Positions 1 through 9,570 are shown, numbered from the stretch's first letter. The stretch is 64,000 nucleotides of DNA from Sphingomonas sp. (GCF_019746665.1 NZ_JAIERS010000002.1:46733-110732), one strand, 5' to 3'. Numbers and translations are program-made. The notes: generated by a model not told the origin, from the sequence alone.

Positions 1-2
1 GC

Positions 3-758
3 TCGGGCGCGCAGATCCTGATCATCGACGCCGATCTGCAAGACCCGCCCGAATTGCTCGCCGAAATGCGCGCGACGATGGCCGAACAGGGCGCCGACGT
101 CGTCTATGCCGTGCGCCGCAAGCGCGAGGGCGAGACTTTCTTCAAGCGCCTGACGGCGGCCGCTTTCTACCGCGTGCTCGACCGGGTGACCGACACCCCG
201 ATCCCGCTCGATACCGGCGATTTCCGCCTGATGAGCCGGCGCGCGCTCGATGCGCTGCTGGCGATGCCCGAACAGGCGCGCTTCATCCGCGGCATGGTCG
301 CCTGGGTCGGCTTCCGCCAGGTGCCGTTCGTCTATGATCGCGCCGAGCGGCACGCGGGCGTCACCAACTACCCGCTCGGCAAGATGATCCGCTTGGCGCT
401 CGACGCGGTGACGGGGTTCTCGACCGCCCCGTTGCGTTTCGCGAGCCATGTCGGGCTGGCGCTCACGGGCGCGTCGCTGCTGCTGATCGTCTATATCGCG
501 ATCGGTTTCTTCACCGGCAGCGCGGTGCAGGGCTGGACCTCGACGATGCTGGTGGTGGTGGTGCTGGGCGCGGTGCAGATGTTCGTGCTGGGGATGATCG
601 GCGAATATCTCGGGCGGCTTTACGTCGAGTCGAAGCGACGGCCCTTGTATCTCGTCGCCGATGTCGCCGGCCCGCTGAAGGGCCGCGCGAGCCTGGGCTA
701 TCAGGCGCTGGAGACGCTCCCCGTGGCGACAGCCGAGCTTACTTCGTCGCCAGAGTGA
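3..758 (+). CDS. Polyprenyl-phosphate glycosyltransferase, GtrB/DPM1-like (5' truncated)
   Basis: The gene enters from the left edge, so its N-terminus is missing; the reading frame is open from base 3. The first visible residues contain IIDADLQDPPELL, the metal/nucleotide-sugar DxD region of family 2 (GT-A) glycosyltransferases. The C-terminal third has two membrane helices (about bases 440-510 and 540-610) followed by GEYLGRLYVESKRRPLY, the usual tail of DPM1/GtrB/ArnC-type enzymes that load a sugar onto a polyprenyl phosphate at the inner membrane. A GtrA-like flippase lies nearby, so a GtrB-GtrA glycan modification pair is likely (inference). Its stop overlaps the convergent methyltransferase by 20 bases. 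Sugar and acceptor cannot be read from sequence. Confidence 0.85.
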   Translation, partial: SGAQILIIDADLQDPPELLAEMRATMAEQGADVVYAVRRKREGETFFKRLTAAAFYRVLDRVTDTPIPLDTGDFRLMSRRALDALLAMPEQARFIRGMVAWVGFRQVPFVYDRAERHAGVTNYPLGKMIRLALDAVTGFSTAPLRFASHVGLALTGASLLLIVYIAIGFFTGSAVQGWTSTMLVVVVLGAVQMFVLGMIGEYLGRLYVESKRRPLYLVADVAGPLKGRASLGYQALETLPVATAELTSSPE

Positions 759-1464
759 TGATCGACACGCCGGGGCTCATCGGCACCCGGCCGATCAGGT
801 GGCGCTCGATCGCGAACACTTTCTCGAACAGCGCGTTCACCGGCGCGGGCGGGGGGCTGTCGTCGCTGTCGTCCTTGCCCGTCAGCCGCCCGGCGAGGCG
901 GGCCGCGACCGCGAGCGGGAACAGCAGCGAGTTGAAATAGCGCAAGCCATTGTGGCGCAGCCCGCCCGCGCGGATCGCGGCATCCAGGCTCGCCTTGGAA
1001 TAGCGGCGCTGGTGGTGGTTCACCACGTCGTGCGCGCTCCACAGCCATTGGTGCGCGGGGACGGTGATCAGGATCTTGCCGCCAGGCTTCAGGCAATCGC
1101 CCATCGCCTTCAGCGCGGCGACATCGTCGGCGATATGTTCGACCACGTCGAGCACCGCGATCAGATCATAAGCGCCGCGCTCGATCCCCGGCAGCTGGGG
1201 CAGCGGCGCGTCGCCGACCGGGCGATCGAGCCGGGTGCTGGCGATGGCGCGCGCGGCATCGTCGATCTCGATCGCCTCGACTTGCCCGAAGCGCGCGAGC
1301 ATCGGCAGATTATGCCCGGTGCCGCAGCCAATCTCCAGGATGCGCGCGTCGGCGCCGAGCCCGGCATAGCGCGCGACATAATCGGCCAGGATGTCGCGCC
1401 GGGCGCGATACCACCAATGGCTGCTGTCATGCTCGGCCATGCGATCATAGACAATGCGTTCCAT
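739..1464 (-). CDS. Class I SAM-dependent methyltransferase
   Basis: A 241-residue protein with motif I at about residues 41-52 (ARILEIGCGTGHNL), an acidic motif II (VEAIEIDDAAR) and motif post-I/III region AVLDVVEHIADD, giving a Methyltransf_11-type Rossmann fold. The C-terminal part is less conserved. I chose ATG 1464 because it forms TGATG with the stop of the upstream GtrA gene, implying translational coupling; an in-frame GTG/ATG five codons earlier is possible. Position between GtrA and a polyprenyl glycosyltransferase suggests methylation of a lipid-linked sugar or related glycan precursor, but the substrate is inferred from neighbours only. Confidence 0.85.
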   Translation of the reverse strand: MERIVYDRMAEHDSSHWWYRARRDILADYVARYAGLGADARILEIGCGTGHNLPMLARFGQVEAIEIDDAARAIASTRLDRPVGDAPLPQLPGIERGAYDLIAVLDVVEHIADDVAALKAMGDCLKPGGKILITVPAHQWLWSAHDVVNHHQRRYSKASLDAAIRAGGLRHNGLRYFNSLLFPLAVAARLAGRLTGKDDSDDSPPPAPVNALFEKVFAIERHLIGRVPMSPGVSIITLATK

Positions 1465-1880
1465 CAGTCGAACACCCAATAGCGGTTGAGCAGGAAGCCG
1501 AGCACCGCCACCAGCAGGATCGCCGGCACCAGCGGCACCCAGGGATGCAGCCCGAGCAGCTTGGTCGCGCTCCAGGTGATCGCGGCGTTGAGCGCGAGGC
1601 CAAAGCCCTGCACCAGCACGAACTTCATCTGTTGCGCCGGCCCGCGCGCGCTGCCCTGATCCTTGAAGCTCCAGCGGCTGTGGACGACGAAGCCGAAGCT
1701 CACCGCGACCAGGAACGCCAGCGGCACCGCGTACACCGCGCGCGTGCCCGGGAAAATGGTGGCGGTGAGCGGCAGATAGACCGCCGAGTAAACCAGGCTC
1801 GATGCCAGCCCGCCGATGCCGTAGCGCACCAGCTGGCCGAACGCGGGATGCGCGCGCGCGGCCTGTAAGTGTCGGATCAT
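1464..1880 (-). CDS. GtrA-family membrane protein
   Basis: A 138-residue protein with four predicted membrane segments and the GtrA/DPMS_2 signature: FGQLVRYGIGGLASSLVYSA at the N-terminus, SFGFVVHSRWSFKD in the middle and a terminal GFLLNRYWVFD. The family moves or helps move polyprenyl-phosphate-linked sugars across the inner membrane. I took ATG 1880, the first Met of the conserved region, preceded by GAAGGGCA as ribosome binding site; a longer upstream frame lacks similarity. It is the first gene of a two-gene operon with the methyltransferase and is divergent from the large membrane protein at 1919. Confidence 0.85.
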   Translation of the reverse strand: MIRHLQAARAHPAFGQLVRYGIGGLASSLVYSAVYLPLTATIFPGTRAVYAVPLAFLVAVSFGFVVHSRWSFKDQGSARGPAQQMKFVLVQGFGLALNAAITWSATKLLGLHPWVPLVPAILLVAVLGFLLNRYWVFD

Positions 1881-1918
1881 TGACTTGCCCTTCTGCGCCC
1901 CGCCACTAAAGCGCGGGC

Positions 1919-3718
1919 GTGAGCGAGGGAAGCCTTTTGAACAGCCCCCGGAACAGTTTCGCGCGCGAGCTCGATCGCGGCTGGTGGCAGTTGCTGCTGA
2001 TCGCCTGGGTGGGTGTCGCGCTGTGGGAAGTCTATAGCTATTGGCCACAAATCCGCTGGCTGGTGCTGCGCGATACCGACGACAATATGCGGCTGATGCA
2101 GGTCCGCGCCTGGCTGGGCGGGCAGGGCTGGTATGATCTGCGCCAATATCGCCTCGATCCGCCGCTGGGCGCCGATATTCACTGGTCGCGCATCGTCGAT
2201 CTGCCGATCGCCGGGCTGATCGTGGCGCTGAAGCCGCTGGTCGGTGGACCCTGGGCGGAGCGGCTGGCGTGCGGGATCGCGCCGCTGCTGCCGCTGTCGG
2301 TGGCGATGCTCGCGCTGGGGTTCACCGCGCGGCGGCTGGTGCATCCGCTCGCCTGGCTGCTGGTGCCGGTGATCGTGCCGCTCGCCACCTCGACGATGCA
2401 GATGTTCGAGCCGATGCGGATCGATCATCATGGCTGGCAGCTGGCGAGCCTTGCCGTGACGATCGCCGGCCTGGTCGATCCGCGCGCGCGGCGCGGCGGG
2501 GTGACCGTGGGGCTGGCGAGCGCTTTCTCGCTCGCGATCGGGTTGGAGCTGATGCCCTATGTGGTGGGGGCGGGCGGCATCCTGGCGCTGCGCTGGGTGG
2601 CCGCGCGCGACGAGCACGAGCGGTTGCGGCTGTATGGCGTGTGCCTCGCCGGCGCGTGCGTGCTCGGCTATCTGGGCTTTGCCTCCTATGCCAATGCCGC
2701 CCCGCGCTGCGACGCGCTGACCCCCGTATGGCTGAGCCTGATGCTGTGCAGCGGGGCGCTGCTGGCGCTCGCCGCGCAACTGAACCCGCGGGCGATGCTC
2801 GCGCGGCTGGCGCTCGCGGCGGTGGCGGGGGCGGTGGTCGCGGGGTTGCTCGTCACGCTGTTCCCGCAATGCCTCGGCCGGCCGGAGGGCATTTCGGACG
2901 AGCTCGCGCGCGACTGGCTGAACAATGTACGCGAGGCCAAGCCGATCTACACTCACCCGCTGCGGATCGCGCTGCCGATCGCGGTCTCGGCGCTGCTCGG
3001 GCTGGCGGGGGCGGCGCTGGGGGCGTGGCGCGCGCGGGGCGACGATCGCCTGGTGCCGTGGCTGACGGTGCTCGCGTTCAGCGCGGTCGCGGGCGGGCTG
3101 CTGCTGTGGCAGATGCGCGCGGGGCCGGCGGCGCAGCTGCTCGCGGTGCCCGGCATGGTCGCGCTGGCCTGGTTCGGGATGGGCTGGGCACAGGCGAGCC
3201 GCTTCGCGCTGGTGCGGGTGTTCGGCACCGTCGCCGCGTTCCTGATCGCCTCGGGCGCGGTGAGCGGGCTGGTGCTGCGCTACCTGCCGTTCGACCGGCC
3301 CAAGCCGATCGAGCGCAAGGTCGGGCGCGCGGCGGGCAGCTGTTCGAGCCTGACCGCGCTCGCCCCGCTCGATCGGTTGCCGCCACAGACGATCTTCACC
3401 TTTGTCGATCTGGGGCCGCGACTAATCACGCTGACGCATCACCGCGCGATCGCTGGCCCCTATCACCGCAACGGCGCCGCGATCCTTGACGTGCAGCACG
3501 CGTTCGGCGGCAGCCCGGCGCGGTTCCGGGCGATCGCCAGGGCGCACGGTGCGACCTTGCTGCTGATCTGCCCCAACCTCGCCGAATCGACCATTTACCG
3601 CAGTCGCGACAAGGGCGGTTTCTACGACCGCCTCGCGCGCGGCGAGCGGTTCGACTTCCTGCAGCAGCTGCCGCTACCGGCGCGCTCGCCGCTGCGGCTT
3701 TACCGCATCACAGGTTGA
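1919..3718 (+). CDS. Large polytopic membrane protein, GT-C/STT3-like
   Basis: About 599 residues with roughly eleven hydrophobic helices and a soluble C-terminal third. Just after the first helix it reads VLRDTDDNMRLMQVRAWLGG, an acidic D-x-D-D motif in the first external loop, as in GT-C glycosyltransferases such as STT3/PglB; a second conserved-looking block MRIDHHGWQ lies near residue 163. Many sphingomonad homologues are loosely annotated as AcrB/AcrD-like, which I do not support: no RND features are seen. GTG 1919 opens the frame, but TTG 1937 with GAGGGA seven bases upstream is an alternative start. The neighbouring GtrA/GtrB-type genes favour a role in glycan transfer. Function is inferred. 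Confidence 0.65.
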   Translation: MSEGSLLNSPRNSFARELDRGWWQLLLIAWVGVALWEVYSYWPQIRWLVLRDTDDNMRLMQVRAWLGGQGWYDLRQYRLDPPLGADIHWSRIVDLPIAGLIVALKPLVGGPWAERLACGIAPLLPLSVAMLALGFTARRLVHPLAWLLVPVIVPLATSTMQMFEPMRIDHHGWQLASLAVTIAGLVDPRARRGGVTVGLASAFSLAIGLELMPYVVGAGGILALRWVAARDEHERLRLYGVCLAGACVLGYLGFASYANAAPRCDALTPVWLSLMLCSGALLALAAQLNPRAMLARLALAAVAGAVVAGLLVTLFPQCLGRPEGISDELARDWLNNVREAKPIYTHPLRIALPIAVSALLGLAGAALGAWRARGDDRLVPWLTVLAFSAVAGGLLLWQMRAGPAAQLLAVPGMVALAWFGMGWAQASRFALVRVFGTVAAFLIASGAVSGLVLRYLPFDRPKPIERKVGRAAGSCSSLTALAPLDRLPPQTIFTFVDLGPRLITLTHHRAIAGPYHRNGAAILDVQHAFGGSPARFRAIARAHGATLLLICPNLAESTIYRSRDKGGFYDRLARGERFDFLQQLPLPARSPLRLYRITG

Positions 3719-3742
3719 ACAAGGTCGGGTGCGGGCTTCACG

Positions 3743-3867
3743 CTCCTCCCCCATAGGGGGAGGGGGACCACGCGAAGCGTGGTGGAGGGGTATGACCCTC
3801 AGCCGGGTGGGGGACACCCCTCCGTCAGGCGCTATCGCGCCTGCCACCTCCCCTTCCAGGGGAGGAG
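3743..3867. repeat. Paired inverted palindromic repeat (REP/MITE-like)
   Basis: Two head-to-head copies of one unit, 3743-3791 and 3814-3867. Each unit is a CTCCCC/GGGGAG hairpin, then GGGGACC, a second short variable hairpin (ACCACGC gaa GCGTGGT in copy one, CAGGCGC tatc GCGCCTG in copy two) and GGAGGGG. The same unit recurs as the inverted pair flanking the DUF559 gene at 12964 and 13349. It fills the gap between the convergent ends of the GT-C-like gene and marC, and could also act as a bidirectional terminator. Confidence 0.75.
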
Positions 3868-3890
3868 CTGACGGGCAGCAGCGGCAGCCT

Positions 3891-4514
3891 CTAAAGGTTG
3901 AACGCGCCCTTCAGCCCGTCGATCACGAACTGCGCGGCGAGCGCGGCGAGCAGCACGCCGAGCAGCCGCGTCACCACCGCCTCCACCTTCGCGCCCAGCA
4001 CGCGCATGATCGGCCCGGCCAGCAGCAGCGCGAAATAGGTCAGCGCCAGGATCGCGCCGAGCGCCGCCAGGATCACCAGCGTCCGCTCGATGCCCGTCCC
4101 GCGCGACATCAGCAGCATGATCGAGGCGATCGAGCCCGGCCCGGCGAGCATCGGCATCGCCATCGGGAAGATCGAGACATCGTCCACCTCGTCCGCCGCG
4201 ATCATCTTCTGCGCGCGGTCCTCGCGGCGCTGGGTGCGCTTTTCGAACACCATTTCGAGCGCGATCAGGAACAGCATGATCCCGCCGGCGATGCGGAAGC
4301 CATCGAGGCTGATCCCCAGCGCGCGCAAGATATCCTGCCCGAACAGCGCGAACACGACGAGGATGCCACCCGCGACCAGCACCGCGCGCCCCGCCATCGC
4401 GCGAACATGCGATCGCGGCGCGCCGGCGGTGAGCCCGGCATAGATCGGCGCGCAGCCGGGCGGATCGATCACCACGAAGAAGGTGATCAGCGAGGAGACG
4501 AAAAGCTCGATCAT
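3891..4514 (-). CDS. MarC/UPF0056 family inner membrane protein
   Basis: A 207-residue protein with six hydrophobic helices. It begins with MIELFVSSLITFFVVIDPPG, the N-terminal family signature in which a helix is followed by an invariant-looking D-P-G, and has the repeated AGPGSIASIMLL motif in the second half, showing the internal duplication of MarC proteins. Their substrate is not established; early claims of a multidrug role in E. coli were not upheld. The ATG lies 7 bases downstream of the folD stop, so the two genes form an operon. Longer upstream starts lie inside folD. Confidence 0.9.
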   Translation of the reverse strand: MIELFVSSLITFFVVIDPPGCAPIYAGLTAGAPRSHVRAMAGRAVLVAGGILVVFALFGQDILRALGISLDGFRIAGGIMLFLIALEMVFEKRTQRREDRAQKMIAADEVDDVSIFPMAMPMLAGPGSIASIMLLMSRGTGIERTLVILAALGAILALTYFALLLAGPIMRVLGAKVEAVVTRLLGVLLAALAAQFVIDGLKGAFNL

Positions 4515-4521
4515 CGGCGGG

Positions 4522-5397
4522 TCACAGCGCCTCGGCGTCGATCGCCACGCCCGCACGCTGGCCGGCGGCGATCAGCGTGTTGCGCAGCAGGCAGGCGATC
4601 GTCATCGGTCCGACCCCGCCGGGCACCGGGGTGATCGCCGAGGCGACGCTCGCCGCGCCGGCGAAATCGACATCGCCGACCAGGCCATGATCGCCGCGAT
4701 TGATGCCGACATCGATCACCACCGCGCCGGGCTTGATCCACTCCCCGCGCACCAGCTCGGCACGGCCGACCGCCGCCACGACGATGTCGGCGCGGTGGAC
4801 GATGCTCGCCAGATCGCGGGTGCGCGAATGGGCAAGGGTGACGGTCGCGTTCTCGGCGAGCAGCAACTGCGCGATCGGCTTGCCGACCAGGTTCGAGCGC
4901 CCGATCACCACCGCGTCGCGCCCGGCGAGGCTCCCCAGCCGATCCTTCAGCAGCATCAGGCAGCCTTGCGGCGTGCACGGCACGAAGCCCGGATGCCCGG
5001 CGGCGAGCAGGCCGGCGTTGAGCGGGTGGAGCCCGTCGACATCCTTGGCCGGGTCGATCGCCAGGATCACCGCCCAGGCGTCGATCTGCGGCGGCAGCGG
5101 CATCTGGACGAGGATGCCGTCGATCGCCGCATCGGCGTTCAGGTCGGCGATCAGCGCGAGCAGCGTCTCGGGCGCGGTGTCGGCGGGCAGGCGGTGCTCG
5201 CTGCCCGCCATGCCGACCGCGGCGCAGGCCTTCGCCTTGTTGCGGACATAGACGGCGGAGGCCGGATCGTCGCCGACCAGCACCACCGCCAGCCCCGGCG
5301 CGCGGCCGGCTTGCTTGGTGAATGTCGCGACCTGCTCGGCGATGCGCGCGCGCAGCGCGGCGGCGAAGGCTTTGCCGTCGATGATCTCAGCGCTCAT
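4522..5397 (-). CDS. folD: Bifunctional methylenetetrahydrofolate dehydrogenase/cyclohydrolase
   Basis: FolD interconverts 5,10-methylene-, methenyl- and 10-formyl-tetrahydrofolate in the cytosol, supplying one-carbon units for purines and fMet-tRNA. The 291-residue protein has the family landmarks in order: [16 protein letters not shown] with the catalytic Lys, [22 protein letters not shown], the NADP-binding [13 protein letters not shown] and the C-terminal [15 protein letters not shown]. Length and motif spacing match typical FolD, so it looks intact. ATG 5397 is chosen over an upstream frame because [12 protein letters not shown] is the conserved start. It heads the folD-marC operon. Confidence 0.97.
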   Translation of the reverse strand: MSAEIIDGKAFAAALRARIAEQVATFTKQAGRAPGLAVVLVGDDPASAVYVRNKAKACAAVGMAGSEHRLPADTAPETLLALIADLNADAAIDGILVQMPLPPQIDAWAVILAIDPAKDVDGLHPLNAGLLAAGHPGFVPCTPQGCLMLLKDRLGSLAGRDAVVIGRSNLVGKPIAQLLLAENATVTLAHSRTRDLASIVHRADIVVAAVGRAELVRGEWIKPGAVVIDVGINRGDHGLVGDVDFAGAASVASAITPVPGGVGPMTIACLLRNTLIAAGQRAGVAIDAEAL

Positions 5398-5459
5398 GGG
5401 CGCGGACCTTAGGGGCGGGGCGCCCGCCGCGCCAGCCCCCGACCTCACCGTCGAGCCGC

Positions 5460-5765
5460 TTAAAATCCCCCGCCGATCGCCGCGCCCGCCTGCATCTGCG
5501 CGAAGATATAGTCGAGGATGCGGATGCCGAGCAGCACCACCATCGGCGAGAAATCGAGCGGCCCGAAATCAGGCATGATCCGCCGGATCGGCCGGTAGAG
5601 CGGCTCGGTCATCCGCGTCAGCCCGGCATAAACCTGGCGCACCGCGTCGTTATAGGTGTTGATCACGTTGAACGCGATCAGCAGCGACAGGATGATCTGC
5701 GCGAAAATGATCCAGCTCGCGACATCGAGCAGAATGAGCAGAACGCCAAGCAGCGTGTAGAGCAA
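5460..5765 (-). CDS. YggT family membrane protein
   Basis: A 101-residue protein with two YGGT-type membrane regions: an N-terminal helix pair ([19 protein letters not shown]) and a C-terminal region ([18 protein letters not shown]) joined by the characteristic [17 protein letters not shown] segment. YggT proteins have been linked to osmotic/ion stress and, in some bacteria, to cell-division or membrane-organisation genes; no definite activity is known. It starts with TTG at 5765, supported by CGGAG about eight bases upstream. It stands alone between folD and argB. Confidence 0.88.
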   Translation of the reverse strand: MLYTLLGVLLILLDVASWIIFAQIILSLLIAFNVINTYNDAVRQVYAGLTRMTEPLYRPIRRIMPDFGPLDFSPMVVLLGIRILDYIFAQMQAGAAIGGGF

Positions 5766-5802
5766 AGCGGGTGTCTCCGTTCAATCAGGTGTTATAATAG
5801 GA

Positions 5803-6726
5803 TCAAACACTCGGCTTTTCCAGCCCCCGGGCATGGACCAGCGTGCCGGCGCCGCGGCGGGTGAAGATTTCGAGCAGCATCGCGTGCGGCACCCGCCCGT
5901 CGAGGATGACGGCGGCGTCGACCCCGGCCTCGACCGCGGTGACGCAGGTTTCGATCTTGGGGATCATCCCGCCGGAGATGGTGCCGTCCGCCACCAGCCC
6001 CGCGATCCGCGCCGGATCGAGATCGGTGAGCAGGTCGCCGCCCTTGTCGAGCACGCCGGGCACGTCGGTCAGCAGGAACAGCCGCGCGGCGCCGAGCGCC
6101 GCGGCGAGCGCGCCCGCCATCGTATCGGCGTTGATGTTATAAGTCTGGCCATCGGCGCCGATGCCGATCGGCGCGACCACCGGGATCATCCCGGCGGCGG
6201 AAACCGTATCGATCACCCGCCGGTCGATCAGTTGCGGCTCGCCGACAAAGCCCAGGTCGACCGCGCGCTCGATATGGCTGTCCGGGTCGCGGGTGGTGCG
6301 GGTGACTTTCACCGCGCGCACCATGCCCGCGTCCTTGCCCGAAAGCCCGATCGCGCGCCCGCCCGCCTCGCCGATCCACGCCACGAGTTCCTTGTTGATC
6401 GCGCCCGACAGCACCATTTCGGCGACCTGCGCGGTTTCGGCGTCGGTGACGCGCAGGCCATCGACGAAGCTCGATTCGACGCCCAGTTTCTTCAGCATCG
6501 CGCCGATCTGCGGCCCGCCGCCATGCACCACCACCGGATTGATGCCGACCGCCTTCAGCAACGCGACATCCTCGGCGAAATCGCGCTGGCGCTCGCCGTC
6601 GCCCATCGCATGGCCGCCATATTTCACGACGAAGGTCGCGCCGGCATAGCGGTTGAGATAGGGTAGGGCTTCGGTAAGCGTTTCGGCCTTGGCGAGCAGC
6701 GCGGCGCTGGGGCTGTGATCGGTCAT
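5803..6726 (-). CDS. argB: Acetylglutamate kinase
   Basis: ArgB phosphorylates N-acetyl-L-glutamate in the second step of arginine biosynthesis. The 307-residue protein shows the amino acid kinase fold markers: [12 protein letters not shown] (ATP-phosphate binding Lys), [20 protein letters not shown] (glycine-rich substrate loop), LGFVGEP, and [35 protein letters not shown] 6726 is the start of the conserved region; the frame stays open further upstream only because it runs over ruvC. The start is 11 bases after the ruvC stop, so the two genes are probably cotranscribed although their functions are unrelated. Confidence 0.96.
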   Translation of the reverse strand: MTDHSPSAALLAKAETLTEALPYLNRYAGATFVVKYGGHAMGDGERQRDFAEDVALLKAVGINPVVVHGGGPQIGAMLKKLGVESSFVDGLRVTDAETAQVAEMVLSGAINKELVAWIGEAGGRAIGLSGKDAGMVRAVKVTRTTRDPDSHIERAVDLGFVGEPQLIDRRVIDTVSAAGMIPVVAPIGIGADGQTYNINADTMAGALAAALGAARLFLLTDVPGVLDKGGDLLTDLDPARIAGLVADGTISGGMIPKIETCVTAVEAGVDAAVILDGRVPHAMLLEIFTRRGAGTLVHARGLEKPSV

Positions 6727-6737
6727 CGTCGGCGCTC

Positions 6738-7247
6738 CTAACGGATCGCGTGGAGCGGCGAAAGCCGCGCGCTCGCCAAATGATGCGCGTGCGTAATCGC
6801 GACCGCGAGCGCGTCGGCGGCGTCCGGCCCGGCGAGCTTCGCCCCGGGCAGCAGCCGCGCGACCATCGCCTGCACCTGCGCCTTGTCCGCGCCGCCGGTG
6901 CCGACCAGCGCCTTCTTCACCGCGCGCGCGGCATATTCGCCCACGTCGAGCCCGGCGCGCGCCGCCGCGCACAGGCACACCCCGCGCGCCTGGCCGAGCT
7001 TCAAGGTCGATTGCGGATTGGTGTTGACGAACACCTCCTCCACCGCCGCCGCCTGCGGATGGTGCTCGGCGATCAGCGCGGCGAGCGCGGCGTCGAGCTG
7101 GGCAAGGCGGGCGGGGAGCGCGACGTCGGCAGGGGTCTTGATCCGGCCGTTGGCGAGATGGGCGAGGCGGTTGCCCTCCGCCCGGATCACCCCCCAACCC
7201 GTGGTGCCGAGCCCGGGATCGAGCCCGAGGATGATCGTCGCGCGCAT
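6738..7247 (-). CDS. ruvC: Crossover junction endodeoxyribonuclease RuvC
   Basis: RuvC resolves Holliday junctions. The 169-residue protein has the four acidic catalytic positions of the RNase H-like fold: the Asp in [15 protein letters not shown], the Glu in [15 protein letters not shown], and the paired acidic residues of [19 protein letters not shown] near the C-terminus. ATG 7247 is preferred; a GTG one codon upstream is also open. RuvA and RuvB are not adjacent as they are in many alphaproteobacteria; instead ruvC is followed by argB. Confidence 0.95.
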   Translation of the reverse strand: MRATIILGLDPGLGTTGWGVIRAEGNRLAHLANGRIKTPADVALPARLAQLDAALAALIAEHHPQAAAVEEVFVNTNPQSTLKLGQARGVCLCAAARAGLDVGEYAARAVKKALVGTGGADKAQVQAMVARLLPGAKLAGPDAADALAVAITHAHHLASARLSPLHAIR

Positions 7248-7394
7248 CACCGGGGTTTAGCCGGACGCCGGCGCGGATGCTACCGCGCCGCCATGCCGGG
7301 GGCCTCGCAACCGTCGGGCAGCTTGGCTCGGGCGGCTTGGAGGGGCCAGATCACCTTGATAACAAAGCAGTGTTCCCGCCAACCGGAGTCGCGG

Positions 7395-7880
7395 ATGCGC
7401 CTGTTGATCCTCGCCGCCTTGCCGTTGATCGCCGCCACGCCCGAATGTCCGCCCGGCACACCCTCGTCGGCGCTGCCGCCGCGCGGTTGGCGCGCGCCGG
7501 TCACGGTGGCGGCGGGGCAGACGGCTGAGGCGGCGCCGGCCATCGCGGTCAACCAGCCGGCGCGGGTCGGTCTGGCACCGGGCGCCGCGCTGCGCTTTGC
7601 CCTGCCGCCCGAGCGCGCGCCCGACCCCGCGAGCCGGGGCGGCACGGTCGCGGTCGAGGTGGCGAAGCCGGGGCGGTACAGCGTCGGACTCGGCACCAGC
7701 GCCTGGATCGATGTGGTGCGCGACGGCGCGGCGCTGCCCGCGATCGCCCATGGCCACGGCGCGTCGTGCTGGGGTTTGCGCAAGCTGGTGACGTTCGATC
7801 TCTCGCCCGGCCGCTACCTGATTCAGCTGAGTGGCGCCAAGGTGGAGACGACAACGCTGGTGGTGATCCCGGCACGCTGA
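7395..7880 (+). CDS. Small secreted protein of unknown function
   Basis: A 161-residue protein with a signal peptide ([17 protein letters not shown], cleavage near residue 15) and a mature domain rich in beta-strand-like stretches, [19 protein letters not shown] and [20 protein letters not shown], resembling a small jelly-roll-like domain. Two Cys (PECPPG and ASCWGLRK) could pair in the periplasm. Homologues in sphingomonads often carry a 'homogentisate 1,2-dioxygenase' label; I see none of that enzyme's His/Glu iron ligands and reject it. The start is supported by CCGGAG upstream of the ATG. It is divergent from ruvC and precedes bchE. Confidence 0.7.
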   Translation: MRLLILAALPLIAATPECPPGTPSSALPPRGWRAPVTVAAGQTAEAAPAIAVNQPARVGLAPGAALRFALPPERAPDPASRGGTVAVEVAKPGRYSVGLGTSAWIDVVRDGAALPAIAHGHGASCWGLRKLVTFDLSPGRYLIQLSGAKVETTTLVVIPAR

Positions 7881-7892
7881 ACGCCTGCCGCG

Positions 7893-7908
7893 TTTGACGC
7901 GCGTCAAA
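7893..7908. promoter_or_regulatory. Perfect FNR/FixK-type palindrome upstream of bchE
   Basis: TTTGACGCGCGTCAAA is a perfect 16-base palindrome containing TTGA-N6-TCAA, the half-site arrangement of CRP/FNR-family oxygen or nitric oxide sensors (FNR, FnrL, FixK, Dnr). It lies 57 bases before the bchE start codon. FnrL control of bchE is established in Rhodobacter, so a similar anaerobic switch here is plausible but inferred. Confidence 0.65.
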
Positions 7909-7965
7909 GCCCGCGCCCGCCGCCTGCGCCAGCCTCGCAAGCCTTGGCAATCAGGAGCCCGGGCC

Positions 7966-9570
7966 ATGCGGATCATGCTCGTTCACCCCAATTATCGCTC
8001 GGGCGGGGCCGAGATCGCCGGGAGCTGGCCGCCCGCCTGGGCGCCCTATCTGGCGGGGGCGCTGAAACGCGCGGGGTTTGACGACATCGTCTTCGTCGAC
8101 GCGATGACCGAGGGGCTGGATGACGGCGCGCTCGCGCTGCGCATCGCCGAGGCGGCGCCCGACGTGATCGGCACCACCGCGATCACGCCCGCCATTTATG
8201 CCGCCGAGCGCGTGCTCCAGCTCGCGCAGCGCGTCGCGCCGGGGGCGGTGCGGGTGCTGGGCGGCATCCACGGCACCTTCATGTACCCGCAGGTGCTGCA
8301 CGAGGCGCCCTGGGTGGACGTGATCGTGCGCGGCGAAGGCGAGGAGATTTTCAACGCGCTCGTCACCGCGGTCGCCGAAGGACGCTGGCCCGAGGCGCGC
8401 GCGACGATCCGGGGGCTCGCTTATGCGGAAAGGGGGCAGGTGATCGCCACTCCGGCGGCGCCGACGGTGCGCGATCTCGATGCGATCGGCCCCGATTGGT
8501 CGATCCTCGATTGGGCGCGCTACACCTATATCCCGCTCGGCACGCGGGTCGCGATCCCCAGCATGGCGCGCGGCTGCCCGTTCAGCTGTTCCTTCTGCTC
8601 GCAGTGGAAATTCTGGCGCGATTACCGCGTCCGTGAGCCGGCGAAAGTGGTCGACGAGATCGAGGTGCTGGCGCGCGATCACGGCGTCGGCTTCTTCATT
8701 TTGGCGGACGAGGAGCCGACCATCAACCGGCGCAAATTCACCGAATTCTGCGAGCTGCTGATCGAACGCGGCCTGCCCGATACGGTGAAATGGGGGATCA
8801 ACACCCGCGTCACCGATGTGATGCGCGACAAGGATCTGCTGCCGCTGTGGCGCCGCGCGGGGCTCGTTCACGTCTCGCTCGGCACCGAGGCGGCGGCGCA
8901 GCTGAAGCTCGATCTGTTCCACAAGGAAACCACCGTCGCGCAGAACAAGGAAGCGATCCGGCTGCTGCGTGAGGCCGACATTTTCACCGAGGCGCAGTTC
9001 ATCGTCGGGCTGGAGAACGAAACGCCCGAGACGCTGGAGGAAACCTATCGCATGGCGTGGGATTGGCAGCCCGATCTCGCCAACTGGTCGATGTACACGC
9101 CCTGGCCCTTCTCCAACCTGTTCAAGGCGCTGGGGGACAAGGTCGAGATTCACGATTTCAGCCAGTATAATTTCGTGACGCCGATCATGAAGCCGGCGGC
9201 GATGGAGCGCGGCGAGCTGCTCGATCGGGTGATGAACAATTACCGGCGCTTCTACATGCGCAAGGCTTTGTTCCATTATCCCTGGCGCGGGACCGGCTTT
9301 CGCCGGCGGTATCTGCTCGGTTGCCTGAAGGCGTTCGCGCAGGCCGGTTTCCAGCGCAGCTTCTACAATCTCGGCAAGGTCGGCTATTGGGGGCCGCAAT
9401 CGAAAAAGGCGGTCGATTTCGGCTTCGATGCCAGCCGCACCATGGCGCCCGCCGCGCTCGGCGATTGGGAGGCGGCGCAGGACCGCGCCGAGCTGGCGCG
9501 CGAACGCCGCGCGGTCGCCAAGGCGGCGCGCGCGCTGTCTGCCCCCGCCGCGCCGATCTGCGGACAATGA
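7966..9570 (+). CDS. bchE: Anaerobic Mg-protoporphyrin IX monomethyl ester cyclase-like B12-binding radical SAM protein
   Basis: BchE forms the isocyclic E ring of (bacterio)chlorophyll without oxygen, using a 4Fe-4S cluster, SAM and cobalamin. The 534-residue protein opens with [20 protein letters not shown], has the B12-binding-type Rossmann domain to about residue 150 ([15 protein letters not shown]), and a radical SAM domain with the CxxxCxxC motif in [20 protein letters not shown] near residues 203-222, a stretch highly typical of BchE. The C-terminal region ([16 protein letters not shown]) is also BchE-like. ATG 7966 has AGGAG ten bases upstream. It overlaps bchJ by ATGA. No other pigment or reaction-centre gene is present in the window. 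Confidence 0.85.
   Translation: MRIMLVHPNYRSGGAEIAGSWPPAWAPYLAGALKRAGFDDIVFVDAMTEGLDDGALALRIAEAAPDVIGTTAITPAIYAAERVLQLAQRVAPGAVRVLGGIHGTFMYPQVLHEAPWVDVIVRGEGEEIFNALVTAVAEGRWPEARATIRGLAYAERGQVIATPAAPTVRDLDAIGPDWSILDWARYTYIPLGTRVAIPSMARGCPFSCSFCSQWKFWRDYRVREPAKVVDEIEVLARDHGVGFFILADEEPTINRRKFTEFCELLIERGLPDTVKWGINTRVTDVMRDKDLLPLWRRAGLVHVSLGTEAAAQLKLDLFHKETTVAQNKEAIRLLREADIFTEAQFIVGLENETPETLEETYRMAWDWQPDLANWSMYTPWPFSNLFKALGDKVEIHDFSQYNFVTPIMKPAAMERGELLDRVMNNYRRFYMRKALFHYPWRGTGFRRRYLLGCLKAFAQAGFQRSFYNLGKVGYWGPQSKKAVDFGFDASRTMAPAALGDWEAAQDRAELARERRAVAKAARALSAPAAPICGQ

Noticed and set aside
1919..3718. AcrB/RND efflux protein
   Set aside because: Far too short for RND pumps and with no RND motifs; topology fits GT-C proteins better.
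7395..7880. Homogentisate 1,2-dioxygenase
   Set aside because: The protein is only 161 residues with a signal peptide and lacks the enzyme's metal ligands.
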